A stretch of 64,000 nucleotides of DNA from Gemmatimonadota bacterium (GCA_028874905.1 JAPPGZ010000061.1:21290-85289), one strand, 5' to 3'. Positions 34,415-44,697 are shown, counted from the first letter of the stretch. Numbers and translations: made by a program. The notes: a model not told the origin generated them from the sequence alone.

Positions 34415-36823
34415 ATGGTGCAAGCGAGAGGTGGTTATCGGGAACGTCGCTCCGTACTGGCGCGGCGGGCCGCGGTTCCGGCGCTGGCGGTTGCCGCGGC
34501 AGGCGTGGTAGCGCTTTTGGCGGCCATCCCCGTGCTCGGCCAGGAGCCGGGCCGCCGCCCCGCCGTCACCGCGGCAGACTACGCCCGCGCCGAGCAGTTC
34601 CTGCCGGGCAATGCGGTCCGCCACCTGACCGGGGTGCCGACCGGCCCGATGACGTGGGTCGGCGAGACGGACCGCTTCTGGTACCGGGTGCGCACGGAGA
34701 ACGGGGAGCGGTTCATCCTGGTCGACCCGGGGGCGCGCACACGGCGTGAGGCCTTCGACCACGGGCGTCTGGCGGCGGCGCTCTCGATGGCGGCGGACAC
34801 GGCCTATGACCCGCACACCCTGCCGTTCACCTCGTTCGAGTTTGTCGACGATGGGGATGCGGTGAGCCTCGACATCGGCGCGGCCAGGTGGCGCTGTTCC
34901 CTCATCGCGTACACCTGCGACGAGCGCGACGCGTCCGCCGAGTTCAGCCCGGCGGAACTCGCCTCACCCGACGGAGGCCGTGCGCTCTTCACCCGGAACC
35001 ACAACCTGTGGCTCAGGGCGGCGGGAGACGAGGAGGGGACGCAGCTCACCGACGACGGAGAGCCATACTGGGACTACGGGTCGTCCCCGGAGGGCAACAC
35101 GTCGGCCGTGACGATTCGCCGGTTTGGCGTTCCCGTGCCCCCCGCTGCCCTCTGGTCGCCGGACGGTCGTTACGTGGCCACGCACCAGCTGGACCAGCGC
35201 GGCGTCCTGGAGATGCACCTCGTGCAGGGTGCTCCCGAGGACGGATCGAAGCGGCCGCGGCACCACGCGTACCGGTACGCGCTTCCCGGCGATTCGATCA
35301 TTCCCATGGCCCACATGGTCATCGTGGACACGGAAACGGGCGCGGTCACGCGGCTGAACGCGGATCCGCTCAATTCCATCTTCCAGTCGCCCTTCACCTT
35401 CCAGAACGTGTGGTGGGCGGACGACGGATCGGCCCTCTACGCCCTTCGCTTCACAAGAGGCCAGAAGGCCGTGAGCCTGGAGGCGGCCGACCCGGCGACC
35501 GGCGAAGTGCGCACGATCATCGAGGAGAGATGCTCCACCTATTGCGAGGCCACACCTTCGCTGGCGTCACGGCCCAACGTGCGGGTGCTTGGCGCCGGCG
35601 ACGAGGTCCTGTGGTGGTCCGAGCGGGACGGGTGGGGTCACCTCTATCTCTACGACGCGCGGACTGGCGAGCTGAATCGCCAGGTGACCAGCGGTCCGTG
35701 GCTGGTCCGGCAGATTCTACATGTGGACGAGGCCTCGCGCACGCTGTGGTTCACCGCGAGCGGACGCGAAGGCGGGGATCCGTACTACATGCAGCTGTAC
35801 AGCGTGGGGCTCGATGGCGGAGCGGTGCGCCGCCTCACATCCGAGGACTCGCAGCACCTCGTCACGGCCAGCCCCGGCGGCGCCTGGTTCGTGGACACCT
35901 ACGGCCGCATCGACACGGCGCCGGTGACCGTGCTGCGCGACCGGCGCGGCGCGGCCGTGATGACGCTCGAGACCGGGTCGCTGGAAGGCCTCGAGGCGCT
36001 GGGATGGAGCCCGCCCGAGATGGTCGTGACGAAGGCGCGGGACCGCGTGACCGACCTCTACGGCCTGATCGTCAAGCCCACCGGCTTCGATCCCGAGGCC
36101 GTCTACCCCGTGATCGACTACGTCTACCCGGGTCCCCAGACCGCGTGGGTGCCCAAGAGCATCGCCGATCCCCTGTCGCGGGTGCTTTGGGACGCTCAGG
36201 CGACAGCCGAACTGGGCGCGATCGTGGTGGTCCTGGACGGCCTCGGAAAGCCCCTGCGCTCGAAGGCGTTCCACAACATCTCGTACGGGAACCTGCAGGA
36301 CGCCGGTGGACTGGCGGATCACGTGTCGTCGATGAAGCAGCTGGCGGCCTCCAGGCCCTGGATGGACCTGGAGCGTGTCGGAGTATACGGCTTCTCCGGG
36401 GGCGGATACATGTCCACGCACGCCATCCTGACCCAGCCCGACTTCTACAAGGTGGCCGTTTCAGGCGCCGGGAACCACGACCAGCGCGGCTACATCGCGC
36501 TGTGGGGCGAACTCTACCACGGGCTGATGGACCCGGACGGCGCCAACTACATTCAGCAGGCCAACACGACGCACGCGGCCAACCTGAAGGGGAAGCTCCT
36601 GCTGATCCACGGCGAGATGGACGACAACGTGAGCCCGGCGCTCACCATGCAGGTGGTGGACGCGCTCATCAAGGCGAACCGCACATTCGACATGCTCATC
36701 CTTCCGAACCTCAACCACGGCGCGGGCGGCGACCCCTATTACATCCGCCGGCGCTGGGACTACTTCGTCGAACACCTGATCGGGGCCCCGCCGCCGCCGA
36801 ACTACCGTGTGGTGCCGTCCTGA
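34415..36823 (+). CDS. Dipeptidyl peptidase IV-like S9 peptidase (paralog)
   Basis: 802 residues from ATG 34415, with GGAGA 9 bases upstream. An N-terminal hydrophobic segment (VPALAVAAAGVVALLAAIPV) is a signal or anchor. Beta-propeller region with ELASPDGGRALFTRN and LWSPDGRYVATH, then catalytic domain with Ser661 (GVYGFSGGGYMS), Asp737 (GEMDDNVSP) and His768 (LNHGAGG). All triad residues are present, but the residues around the Asp and His differ from the divergent neighbour at 31611, so substrate specificity may differ. The protein lacks the acidic and FG-rich insertions of that neighbour. Located just upstream of a SusCD pair. Confidence 0.91.
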   Translation: MVQARGGYRERRSVLARRAAVPALAVAAAGVVALLAAIPVLGQEPGRRPAVTAADYARAEQFLPGNAVRHLTGVPTGPMTWVGETDRFWYRVRTENGERFILVDPGARTRREAFDHGRLAAALSMAADTAYDPHTLPFTSFEFVDDGDAVSLDIGAARWRCSLIAYTCDERDASAEFSPAELASPDGGRALFTRNHNLWLRAAGDEEGTQLTDDGEPYWDYGSSPEGNTSAVTIRRFGVPVPPAALWSPDGRYVATHQLDQRGVLEMHLVQGAPEDGSKRPRHHAYRYALPGDSIIPMAHMVIVDTETGAVTRLNADPLNSIFQSPFTFQNVWWADDGSALYALRFTRGQKAVSLEAADPATGEVRTIIEERCSTYCEATPSLASRPNVRVLGAGDEVLWWSERDGWGHLYLYDARTGELNRQVTSGPWLVRQILHVDEASRTLWFTASGREGGDPYYMQLYSVGLDGGAVRRLTSEDSQHLVTASPGGAWFVDTYGRIDTAPVTVLRDRRGAAVMTLETGSLEGLEALGWSPPEMVVTKARDRVTDLYGLIVKPTGFDPEAVYPVIDYVYPGPQTAWVPKSIADPLSRVLWDAQATAELGAIVVVLDGLGKPLRSKAFHNISYGNLQDAGGLADHVSSMKQLAASRPWMDLERVGVYGFSGGGYMSTHAILTQPDFYKVAVSGAGNHDQRGYIALWGELYHGLMDPDGANYIQQANTTHAANLKGKLLLIHGEMDDNVSPALTMQVVDALIKANRTFDMLILPNLNHGAGGDPYYIRRRWDYFVEHLIGAPPPPNYRVVPS

Positions 36824-36861
36824 GGGGTCGAGGGTTCGTGTTGCGGAGCAGCCTTCCGCGG

Positions 36862-36871
36862 TTGTATACAA
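36862..36871. promoter_or_regulatory. AT-rich palindrome upstream of the second SusC gene
   Basis: TTGTATACAA is a perfect 10-bp palindrome in an unusually AT-rich stretch (to about 36889) 97 bases before the SusC start. It could be an operator or part of a promoter; no matching regulator gene is nearby. Confidence 0.25.
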
Positions 36872-36967
36872 TATTGAGTACGTAGCTATTGCGGGCTTGC
36901 GGGACGTTGGCCTATCTTGCCACCCCGTCGAAGCAGGAGTCTCATCAACCACTCAAAGGAGAGTACC

Positions 36968-39900
36968 ATGAGACAAAACTTCCGTTTGAAACAGCCCACA
37001 CGACGGTGGTGGGGGCTCGCCGCGGCAGGTGCGGCGGGCTTTGTGGCCCTGGCGCTTGCCGTTGCGCCGCTGGCCGCTCAGAACACGATCACCGGCACGG
37101 TCGTGGACGGCAGCACCCAGCGTCCGCTTGGCGGCGCGCAGGTGCAGGTAGAAGGAACCAGCCTCGGTGTCCTCACGGACAACCGTGGGCGGTTCCTCAT
37201 CCTCAACGTCCCGACAGCCACGGTCACCGTGCGTGTGGTGATGATCGGCTACCGCGAGGCCACGGCCAGCGCAAGCAGCGGTCAGGCGGTCACCATCGAG
37301 TTGCAGGAAACCGCGATTTCGCTGGATGAGATCGTTGTCACCGGTGTGGTGGGCGAGCAGGCGGCCCGTGCGGTCGGCAACTCGATCGGCCAGGTCAACG
37401 CGGCCGAACTCGAGGCGCTGGCTCCGGCTGCCGATGTTCAGCGCATGATCAGTGCCACGGTACCCGGTGTCCGGGTCTCGATGGCCGGCGGCGAGGTCGG
37501 CGCGGGCGGCACCACTCGCATTCGCGGGATCGCCAGCCTCTCGCTTGGTGCTCAGCCACTCGTATACGTGGACGGTGTTCGCGTGAACGGCCAGGAGAGC
37601 AATGCCGCTTTCGGGTGGTACGCCTTCAACGGCAACTCCCAGCCCTCTCGCATAGCGGACTTCAACCCGGACGAGATCGAGAGCATCGAGATCATCAAGG
37701 GACCTGCGGCTGCGACGCTCTACGGGACCGAAGCGTCCAACGGAGTGATCCAGATCATCACCAAGCGGGGCCGGACGGGTGCGCCGAGGATCAACGTCAC
37801 GATGAAGCAGGGCGCCAACTTCTATCCGAACGTCTACAACATGTTCCCCGACGTCTGGTATCAGTGCAACGGTGTATCCCAGACTGTCGACGTGGACGAG
37901 CGCCTGAAGTGTCAACCGGGCACCGTAGCCTCGTTCAACGTCCTCCAGATCGACCGCGACGTGTACGGCAACGAGTGGTTCCAGACCGGACACTCGCAGT
38001 CCTATGGTGCCGATGTGACCGGCGGCTCCCAGCAGATCACCTACTACGTGTCCGCGGACTGGGACCGTGACGAGGGCGTCGTTTCGTACAACTGGAAGAA
38101 CCGCATGAGCGGCCGTGCGAATCTGACCTATACGCCCTCTGACAAGCTGGAGTTGAACTTCGGTCTGGGTGCGATCCGCTCCAAGGCCCAGTCGGCGTCG
38201 GCGCAGCAGGCACTGCCGACGGCCATCATCTGGGCCTGTCCGGCGCCCGGCTGCGAGGCGGGCGACGCCAACGCGCCGAGCCGCATCGACGGTGGCTACC
38301 GGGGCTACATCGCGTACCTGCCGGAGGCGTACGAGGACGACATCGAGGGATTCCAGCATGTGGACCGCACGACGTTCTCGTTGGAGGCGCGGCACGAGCC
38401 ATACGACTGGTTCACGCACCGGGCCATCGTCGGCGGCGACTTCAGCGGTGTGAGGAACTCCGAACTCTATCGCGCGACGAACCGCGAACCTCCCGGACAG
38501 TTCACGCCCTGGGGGCGCAAGACCATCATCAACCTCAATACCAGCTACTTCTCGATGGACTACCAGGCCAACGGGATCCTGGATCTGGGAGACAATCTGA
38601 GGCTCACCACTTCGGGTGGCCTGCAGTACTACCAGCGGCAGGAGTCGTCCACCTTCGCCCACGGCGAGACGTTCCCGGTCGACGCGCTCGAAACCGTTTC
38701 ATCGGGTTCAACGAAGCGGGCCGAGGAAGATTTCCTCGAGAACAAGACCTTCGGCGTGTTCGTGCAGGAGCAGATTGCCGTAGCTGACAGGCTATTCCTG
38801 ACCGGCGCCGTGCGTGGAGACGACAACAGTGCCTTCGGCACGAACTTCGACTTCGTCGTGTACCCGAAGCTGTCGGCGTCCTACGTAGTCAGTGACGAGC
38901 CGTTCTTCCAGGACATGCTGCCCGGCGTCAACACGCTGAAACTCAGGGCGGCGTGGGGGAAGGCCGGTAAGCAGCCCGACGTCTTCGACGCGATTCAGAC
39001 CTATACGCCCACGGTCGGTCCCGGGGGTGCGTCGGTCCTGACGCCCGAGAACATCGGCAACCCGGACCTGCAGCCCGAGGTCGGGACCGAGATCGAGCTA
39101 GGCTTCGACGCCGGCCTGATGAACGACCTGATCGGCCTGGAATTCACGGTCTACAGCCAGACCACGAACGACGCTCTGGTCCGTGTCCCCGTCATCCCGT
39201 CGAAGGGATTCCCCGGGGTCCAGTTCCGGAACATCGGCCAGATCAACAACAAGGGCATCGAAATCGGGATCAACGGGCAGGTGTTCAACTCCGACGCGTT
39301 CAGCATCGATATGGGAGCCACCTTCTCGGCCTTCGAGAACGAGGTCACCGACCTCGGCGGCCAGCCTCCGATCGTCCAGAGCGCTTCGAGCCTGAACCGG
39401 CAGTTCCACGTCGAGGGCTTCCCGCTGGGGAGCATGTTCTACAGGCGCGTGGTCAGCGCCCAGTTGGATGGTTCGAGTGGGCGCAACGTGGCCACCAACC
39501 TCATGTGCGAGGGTGGGGAAGTTGCCCCCGGCTCCAACTTCTCGTGGGGCGGCGGTGCTCCCGTGCCCTGCGCGAACGCCCCGGAGGTGTATTGGGGTCA
39601 GCCGATTCCGAACACCGAAGCGGGCTTCTACACCAACCTGCGCGTCGGACAGAATCTGTCGCTGTACGCGCTTGTGGACTACGTGGCGGGACACCACCTG
39701 AGCCTCGGAGACATTAGCGCGCAGCATCGGTTCTTCCTCAACTCCAGGGCGATCCTCGAGCGCACGGACCCCATTCTGCTGGGCTATGAGGCGCTAGGCG
39801 CCGGAGGCCTCGCGCAGTCGGGCGTAGTGGCGGGCGACTTCATGAAGCTGCGGACGCTTTCGGCCTCCTACACGTTGCCGGAATCCGTTGCCGAAATGGT

Positions 39901-40102
39901 TTGGGCCAGCCGCGTGGCGATCACTGCTTCGGTCGACAACCTCTGGACGATCTGGCAGAAGTCGAAGGATTCGTTCGGGCATCCGATCATGGACATCGAG
40001 CGTGCGCGTCAGAGCCCGGGTCAGTTCGGGCTCAACGGCTACGTGCAGGAAGGCTGGCCGCAGATCACGCGGTTCGTGTCCACGGTCCGGTTCACCTTCT
40101 AG
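36968..40102 (+). CDS. SusC/RagA family TonB-linked outer membrane receptor (second)
   Basis: 1044 residues from ATG 36968 with AAAGGAGAG upstream. Signal peptide ends PLAAQ; carboxypeptidase-regulatory-like domain (NTITGTVVDGSTQRPLGGA), TonB-box-like SLDEIVVTGVVG, plug (DVQRMISATVPGVRV, TRIRGIASLS, LVYVDGVRVNG, IESIEIIKGPAAATLYG) and beta-barrel ending STVRFTF. It is closely paralogous along its whole length to the receptor at 41569, and the leader sequences also resemble each other. With the SusD protein encoded 19 bases downstream it should form a lidded transporter. Nearby S9 peptidases suggest peptide substrates, as for RagAB; not proven. Confidence 0.95.
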   Translation: MRQNFRLKQPTRRWWGLAAAGAAGFVALALAVAPLAAQNTITGTVVDGSTQRPLGGAQVQVEGTSLGVLTDNRGRFLILNVPTATVTVRVVMIGYREATASASSGQAVTIELQETAISLDEIVVTGVVGEQAARAVGNSIGQVNAAELEALAPAADVQRMISATVPGVRVSMAGGEVGAGGTTRIRGIASLSLGAQPLVYVDGVRVNGQESNAAFGWYAFNGNSQPSRIADFNPDEIESIEIIKGPAAATLYGTEASNGVIQIITKRGRTGAPRINVTMKQGANFYPNVYNMFPDVWYQCNGVSQTVDVDERLKCQPGTVASFNVLQIDRDVYGNEWFQTGHSQSYGADVTGGSQQITYYVSADWDRDEGVVSYNWKNRMSGRANLTYTPSDKLELNFGLGAIRSKAQSASAQQALPTAIIWACPAPGCEAGDANAPSRIDGGYRGYIAYLPEAYEDDIEGFQHVDRTTFSLEARHEPYDWFTHRAIVGGDFSGVRNSELYRATNREPPGQFTPWGRKTIINLNTSYFSMDYQANGILDLGDNLRLTTSGGLQYYQRQESSTFAHGETFPVDALETVSSGSTKRAEEDFLENKTFGVFVQEQIAVADRLFLTGAVRGDDNSAFGTNFDFVVYPKLSASYVVSDEPFFQDMLPGVNTLKLRAAWGKAGKQPDVFDAIQTYTPTVGPGGASVLTPENIGNPDLQPEVGTEIELGFDAGLMNDLIGLEFTVYSQTTNDALVRVPVIPSKGFPGVQFRNIGQINNKGIEIGINGQVFNSDAFSIDMGATFSAFENEVTDLGGQPPIVQSASSLNRQFHVEGFPLGSMFYRRVVSAQLDGSSGRNVATNLMCEGGEVAPGSNFSWGGGAPVPCANAPEVYWGQPIPNTEAGFYTNLRVGQNLSLYALVDYVAGHHLSLGDISAQHRFFLNSRAILERTDPILLGYEALGAGGLAQSGVVAGDFMKLRTLSASYTLPESVAEMVWASRVAITASVDNLWTIWQKSKDSFGHPIMDIERARQSPGQFGLNGYVQEGWPQITRFVSTVRFTF

Positions 40103-40121
40103 ATCACAGGGAGAAATGAGA

Positions 40122-41453
40122 ATGAAAGCGAGAAACAGACTGGTAGGTGCGGTGCTGTTCGTGGCTTCATCCGTTGTGGTCTCGGGGTGTAGCCTGGATG
40201 ACATCCTTGCCGTGCGTGTGCCGGGCAAGGTTCTGGAAGAAGACCTGAACAGCGCGTCGCTGGCCAACGTGTTGGCCACGGGCGTGATCGCGGAAGTCGA
40301 GTGCAGCTGGAATCAGTACGTGGCGGGCTCGGCGCACCACTCGGACGAATACGTGCCGACCTCGGGCAACCTCACCATGAGGAACTGGGGGCAGCGCAAG
40401 ATCTACGCTTCCGATGCGGGTTATGCGCAGGGGACCTGTGGTGGCTGGGGCTATCCGATGTTCACGCCGCTGCACACCGCGCGCTTTCAGGCGGAGGACG
40501 TGAGCCAGCGCCTGGAGGGGTTCGGGGCTGAGGTGGCGAACGCGGCCGCGCTGCAGGCGTCGGTAGCCGTTTGGGGAGCATTTCCGCTGGTTGCCATGGG
40601 TGAGGGCTTTTGCCGCATGGCCATCGATGGCGGCGCGGCGATGCAGCCCGGCGAAGTACGGACCCTGGCCGAGCAGCGCTTCAGTTCCGCGATCTCACTG
40701 GCCCAGGGTACCGGTGACGCGACGCTGACCATGCAGGGTACGCTGGGGCGTGCCCGTGTTCGGCTTGCGATGGGCGACTATGCGGGCGCCATGGCCGACG
40801 CGTCCCAGATCCCCGATGGGTTCAGTGTCGACGTCTCCCGCGATGCGTCCGAATCGCGACGCTACAACTACTACTTTGAGCGGCTGAACGCTCCGACCGG
40901 TTTCCGGGCCCACGGCTCGGTGGCCGACAACTACCAGAATCTTACGATTGGCGCGGATGGCATGCCGATGGACGGCGGAGACGGCGTGAAGGACACGCGC
41001 GTCAACGTCAGGACCGACGGCACGCAGGCTGCGGATTTCGCGACGATTCTGTACTACCACGACAAGTACAATTCACGCGGCGACCCGCTGCCCCTGGTGC
41101 ACTGGCACGAAGCCCGCATGTTCGAGGCCGAGGCGCTGGCCATGCAGGGTGATGTCGCGGGCGCGCTGGGCAAGATCAACGGCCTCCGCATGGCCGCCGG
41201 GCTTCCCGAGGTCACCGCGGACGTGGGCGCCGGACAGATCATGGACCTGGTCAAGGAGGAACGTCGTCGCCAGTTGTTCGTGTTGGGCGGGCACCGCCTG
41301 CACGACATGCTGCGCTTCGACATACCGTTCCTGGGAGAGCCGGGTTCGATCCATCCGAACGGTCTCGACCAGACCGGCGCGGAATACGGCGACCTGACAT
41401 GCTTCCAGCTCCCCGAGGTGGAGGTCAAAGGGAACGAAAACATCAGCAGCTGA
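40122..41453 (+). CDS. SusD/RagB family substrate-binding lipoprotein (second)
   Basis: 443 residues from ATG 40122, 8 bases after AGGGAG; an ATG at 40116 is too close to that site. Lipoprotein signal ends VSGC, then SLDDILAVRVPGKVLEEDL. SusD features: early YVAGSAHHSDEYVPTSGN, central helical repeats, and C-terminal VKEERRRQLFVLGGHRLHD with IHPNGLDQTGAEYG. It is a paralog of the protein encoded at 44714 and carries the same AHHSDE and IHPNGLDQTGAEYG blocks. It forms the lid of the receptor encoded immediately upstream. A strong hairpin terminator follows its stop. Confidence 0.92.
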   Translation: MKARNRLVGAVLFVASSVVVSGCSLDDILAVRVPGKVLEEDLNSASLANVLATGVIAEVECSWNQYVAGSAHHSDEYVPTSGNLTMRNWGQRKIYASDAGYAQGTCGGWGYPMFTPLHTARFQAEDVSQRLEGFGAEVANAAALQASVAVWGAFPLVAMGEGFCRMAIDGGAAMQPGEVRTLAEQRFSSAISLAQGTGDATLTMQGTLGRARVRLAMGDYAGAMADASQIPDGFSVDVSRDASESRRYNYYFERLNAPTGFRAHGSVADNYQNLTIGADGMPMDGGDGVKDTRVNVRTDGTQAADFATILYYHDKYNSRGDPLPLVHWHEARMFEAEALAMQGDVAGALGKINGLRMAAGLPEVTADVGAGQIMDLVKEERRRQLFVLGGHRLHDMLRFDIPFLGEPGSIHPNGLDQTGAEYGDLTCFQLPEVEVKGNENISS

Positions 41454-41476
41454 TATCGGCTGAAAGCGGGTGTTTT

Positions 41477-41517
41477 CGGGGCTGTCGCCCGGGTGACCGG
41501 GCGACAGCCCCGTTCTC
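41477..41517 (+). terminator. Strong hairpin terminator between the two SusCD pairs
   Basis: A perfect 16-bp GC-rich stem (arms 41477-41492 and 41497-41512) with a GTGA loop, followed by TTCTC. It lies 23 bases after the SusD stop and 50 bases before the next Shine-Dalgarno, so the two SusCD pairs are probably separate transcription units or linked by partial read-through. Confidence 0.8.
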
Positions 41518-41568
41518 AATAGTGCGACGAGACAGATTCAACCGCTCATCCAGTCAAAGGAGGATCCG

Positions 41569-44500
41569 ATGAGACCCAAATCGCGTTCCAGCCCGCTGTC
41601 CTTCCGTCGATTGCCGGGTGTCGTCGGCGGGATGGCCGGAGTGTTGGCCCTGGCGCTGACCGTCGCGCCACTGGCCGCTCAGAGCACCATCACCGGCGCG
41701 GTGGTGGACGGGAGCAACCAACGACCCCTTGTCGGCGCGCAGGTCGTGATCGACGGGACCGAACTCGGTGGCCTGACCGACAACCGGGGACGCTTTCTCA
41801 TCCTGAACGCGCCGTCGGGAACCGTGACGCTGCGCGTGCTCATGATCGGCTACCGCGAGGCGACGGCACAGGCCAGCGCGGACCAGGCCGTCACGATCGA
41901 GCTCCAGGAGACGGCCATCTCGCTTGACGAGATCATCGTCACGGGCACGGTCGGTGAGCAGCAGGCCCGATCGGTCGGCAACGCCATCGGCAACGTCAAC
42001 GCGGCCGTGCTGCAGGAGCAGGCGCCCGTTGCGGATGTCCAGCAGATGCTCTCGGCCACCGTGCCGGGCGTCCGCATCATGAACAGCAGCGGCTCGATCG
42101 GCGAAGGCGGGATCATGAGGATCCGCGGCGCGGCCTCGTTGACGCTCGCCGCAACCCCGATCGTGGTCGTGGACGGCGTGCGTGTCAACGGACAGGACGG
42201 TGATCTCGGGCTGCTCGCCGGCGTCGGGCAGGACGGTCGCCGCGCGCCCTCGCGCATCAACGACTTCGATCCCGACGAGATCGAGAGCATCCAGATCATC
42301 AAGGGGCCCGCGGCCGCGACCCTGTACGGGACCGAAGCTTCCAACGGGGTGATCCAGATCATCACCAAGCGGGGCGCCCGTGGCGCCCCCCGGGTAAACG
42401 CCACCGTCCGCCAGGGAGCGAACTGGCTTCCGAACCCGGTCCAGCTGGTGCCCCCAACCTACTACAAGAGCGCTTCCGGCGAGATCGTCGAAGTCAACGT
42501 GCTCCAGCACGACAAGGAAAACACCTTCGGCATACTGAACTGTGATCCCACCACTCATACCGGGTGTCAGCCGAATGGCGGCCGGGACTGGTTCCGCACG
42601 GGACACAACCAGTCGTACGGAGCGGACGTTAGCGGCGGCACCGAGACCGTCACCTACTATGTGAGCGGAGAGTTCGACCGCCAGGAAGGGCCGGTGCCCT
42701 ACAACTGGCAGAATTCCCTGCGGGGCCGGGCCAACCTGACGTATGCCCCCAACGAGACCCTCAGGTTCGACTTCAGCCTGGGCGCGAACCGCTCCAAGCT
42801 CGAGTCCGCGTCGGCCCAGCAGCCGCTCCTCACAGCCGTGATCTGGTCCTGCCCGGCACCCGGGTGCGAACCCGGCAGCGGCACGCCGCAGGCGCTGGAC
42901 GGCCCTTCCCGCGGGTACATCGCGTACCTGCCCGAGGCCTACGAGGACGAGATCGAGGGAATCACGGACGTCGACCGGACGACCTTCAGCTTCCAGACCT
43001 CGTGGGATGCAAGGGAATGGATGAGGCACCGGCTGGTGTTCGGCGGCGACTTCGGCAACCGCACCAACTCCGAGCTGTACCTGGCCACGGGGAATCTCGG
43101 GAACTTCTTCAATACGGGCCGCAAGACCATCGCCAACGAACGCACATCGTTCGTTTCGGCCGACTACCAGGTCAGCGGGGACTATTCGCCGTTCGAATCC
43201 ATCACTCTCAGCACCGGCGTCGGCGTTCAGTACAATGCCCGAACGTCGGAGGTGTTGTGGGGACGGGGCGAAGCCTTCCCGGTAAGGTCCCTCGAGACCA
43301 TCCCGTCGGGCTCCACCCGGAGCGCGGACGAGGACTATCGCGAGAACAAGACTTTCGGGGTGTTCGTCCAGGAGCAGATCGCGTTCGGCGACCGACTGTA
43401 CTTCACGGGCGCGGTGCGTGGCGACGACAACTCCGCCTTCGGGAAGAACTTCGACTTCGTCGTATACCCGAAGTTGTCGAGTTCCTATGTGATCAGCGAC
43501 GAGAACTTCTTTCAGGAGAGTGTGGGGTTCATCCAGCAGCTCAAGCTGCGCGCCGCCTGGGGACAGGCCGGCAGACAGCCCGATGTCTTCGACGCGCTCA
43601 GAACGTACGAGCCTTCCGTCGGACCCGGAGGCGCCTCCACGGTCACGCCCGAGAACATCGGCAACGAAGAACTCAGGCCCGAGGTCGGTACCGAAGTGGA
43701 AGTCGGATTCGACGCCAGCCTGTTCGACGACAGGGTGGGGCTGGAGTTCACCTGGTACGATCAAACCACCAACGACGCGATCGTGTCGGTTCCGGCCCTT
43801 CCTTCCAACGGCTTCCCCGGTGTCCAGTTCCAGAACATCGGTCAGGTCAAGAACACGGGGATTGAGGTCGGGGTCAACGCGAATGTCTTCAGAAGCAATG
43901 CCGTCAGCCTCGACCTGGGGGCGACTTTCTCGACGGCCAACAACGAGATCACCGACCTGGGCGGCCAGCCGGCCGTGCTGGAGAGTTCCACCCTGGGACA
44001 GTACCACGCGCTCGGGCAGCCTCTCTCTGCCATCTACATGAAGCGTGTCGTGAGCGCCGATCTGTCCAACGGCGCCGCTACGAATGTGATGTGCGAAGGC
44101 GGGACCATCCTTGAGAGCGGCGCGACGGCAGGCCTGTCGGTCGGAGGCGGCGCGCCGGTTCCCTGCGCGGACGCACCCAACGTCTACTGGGGCCAGCCGA
44201 TTCCGGACAAGGAAGGCAGCGCGTCCGCGACCCTTTCGATCGGCCAGAACCTACAACTGTATGCGCTGGTCGACTATGTCGGCGGCCGTACCATGGTCAG
44301 CGGCGACATCGCTGCCCAGCACCGCTTCTTCATCAATTCGCGAGCGATCCTGGAGCGCACGGATCCCATCCTGCTCGCCTATGAAACCCTGGGCGGTATC
44401 GGCCTCTGGCAGCCGGGGATCATCGACGGCGACTTTGCCAAGCTCCGGTCCATTTCGGCCAACTACACCTTCCCGGACTCGTGGGCGGAACGGCTGAACG

Positions 44501-44697
44501 CTTCCCGGGTCACCCTGAACGTCGCAGCCAACAACCTTGCGACGCTCTGGGTGGGGCAGGCTGAGGGCTTCGGAGTGAAGCAGATGGATCCCGAGGTCGC
44601 CCAGCAGACCGGCACTACGCGTGGCCTGACCGCCTACAACCAGGAAGGTTGGCCGCAACTCCGAACCTTCACGACCACCCTGCGGCTCACGTTCTGA
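41569..44697 (+). CDS. SusC/RagA family TonB-linked outer membrane receptor (third)
   Basis: 1042 residues from ATG 41569, preceded by AAAGGAGG. Same architecture as the receptor at 36968: signal peptide ending PLAAQ, regulatory-like domain (STITGAVVDGSNQRPLVGA), SLDEIIVTGTVG, plug (DVQQMLSATVPGVRI, IRGAASLTL, IVVVDGVRVNG, IESIQIIKGPAAATLYG) and barrel ending TTLRLTF. The plug surface loop LLAGVGQDGRRAPSRIN replaces a different loop in the paralog, and loop regions of the barrel diverge more than the strands, as expected for receptors selected for different substrates. The SusD partner starts 16 bases downstream. Confidence 0.95.
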   Translation: MRPKSRSSPLSFRRLPGVVGGMAGVLALALTVAPLAAQSTITGAVVDGSNQRPLVGAQVVIDGTELGGLTDNRGRFLILNAPSGTVTLRVLMIGYREATAQASADQAVTIELQETAISLDEIIVTGTVGEQQARSVGNAIGNVNAAVLQEQAPVADVQQMLSATVPGVRIMNSSGSIGEGGIMRIRGAASLTLAATPIVVVDGVRVNGQDGDLGLLAGVGQDGRRAPSRINDFDPDEIESIQIIKGPAAATLYGTEASNGVIQIITKRGARGAPRVNATVRQGANWLPNPVQLVPPTYYKSASGEIVEVNVLQHDKENTFGILNCDPTTHTGCQPNGGRDWFRTGHNQSYGADVSGGTETVTYYVSGEFDRQEGPVPYNWQNSLRGRANLTYAPNETLRFDFSLGANRSKLESASAQQPLLTAVIWSCPAPGCEPGSGTPQALDGPSRGYIAYLPEAYEDEIEGITDVDRTTFSFQTSWDAREWMRHRLVFGGDFGNRTNSELYLATGNLGNFFNTGRKTIANERTSFVSADYQVSGDYSPFESITLSTGVGVQYNARTSEVLWGRGEAFPVRSLETIPSGSTRSADEDYRENKTFGVFVQEQIAFGDRLYFTGAVRGDDNSAFGKNFDFVVYPKLSSSYVISDENFFQESVGFIQQLKLRAAWGQAGRQPDVFDALRTYEPSVGPGGASTVTPENIGNEELRPEVGTEVEVGFDASLFDDRVGLEFTWYDQTTNDAIVSVPALPSNGFPGVQFQNIGQVKNTGIEVGVNANVFRSNAVSLDLGATFSTANNEITDLGGQPAVLESSTLGQYHALGQPLSAIYMKRVVSADLSNGAATNVMCEGGTILESGATAGLSVGGGAPVPCADAPNVYWGQPIPDKEGSASATLSIGQNLQLYALVDYVGGRTMVSGDIAAQHRFFINSRAILERTDPILLAYETLGGIGLWQPGIIDGDFAKLRSISANYTFPDSWAERLNASRVTLNVAANNLATLWVGQAEGFGVKQMDPEVAQQTGTTRGLTAYNQEGWPQLRTFTTTLRLTF

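Noticed and set aside
41554..44007. 817-codon open frame antisense to the third SusC gene
   Set aside because: Same kind of shadow; a similar one exists opposite the first SusC (25179-27623). No start signal or domain.
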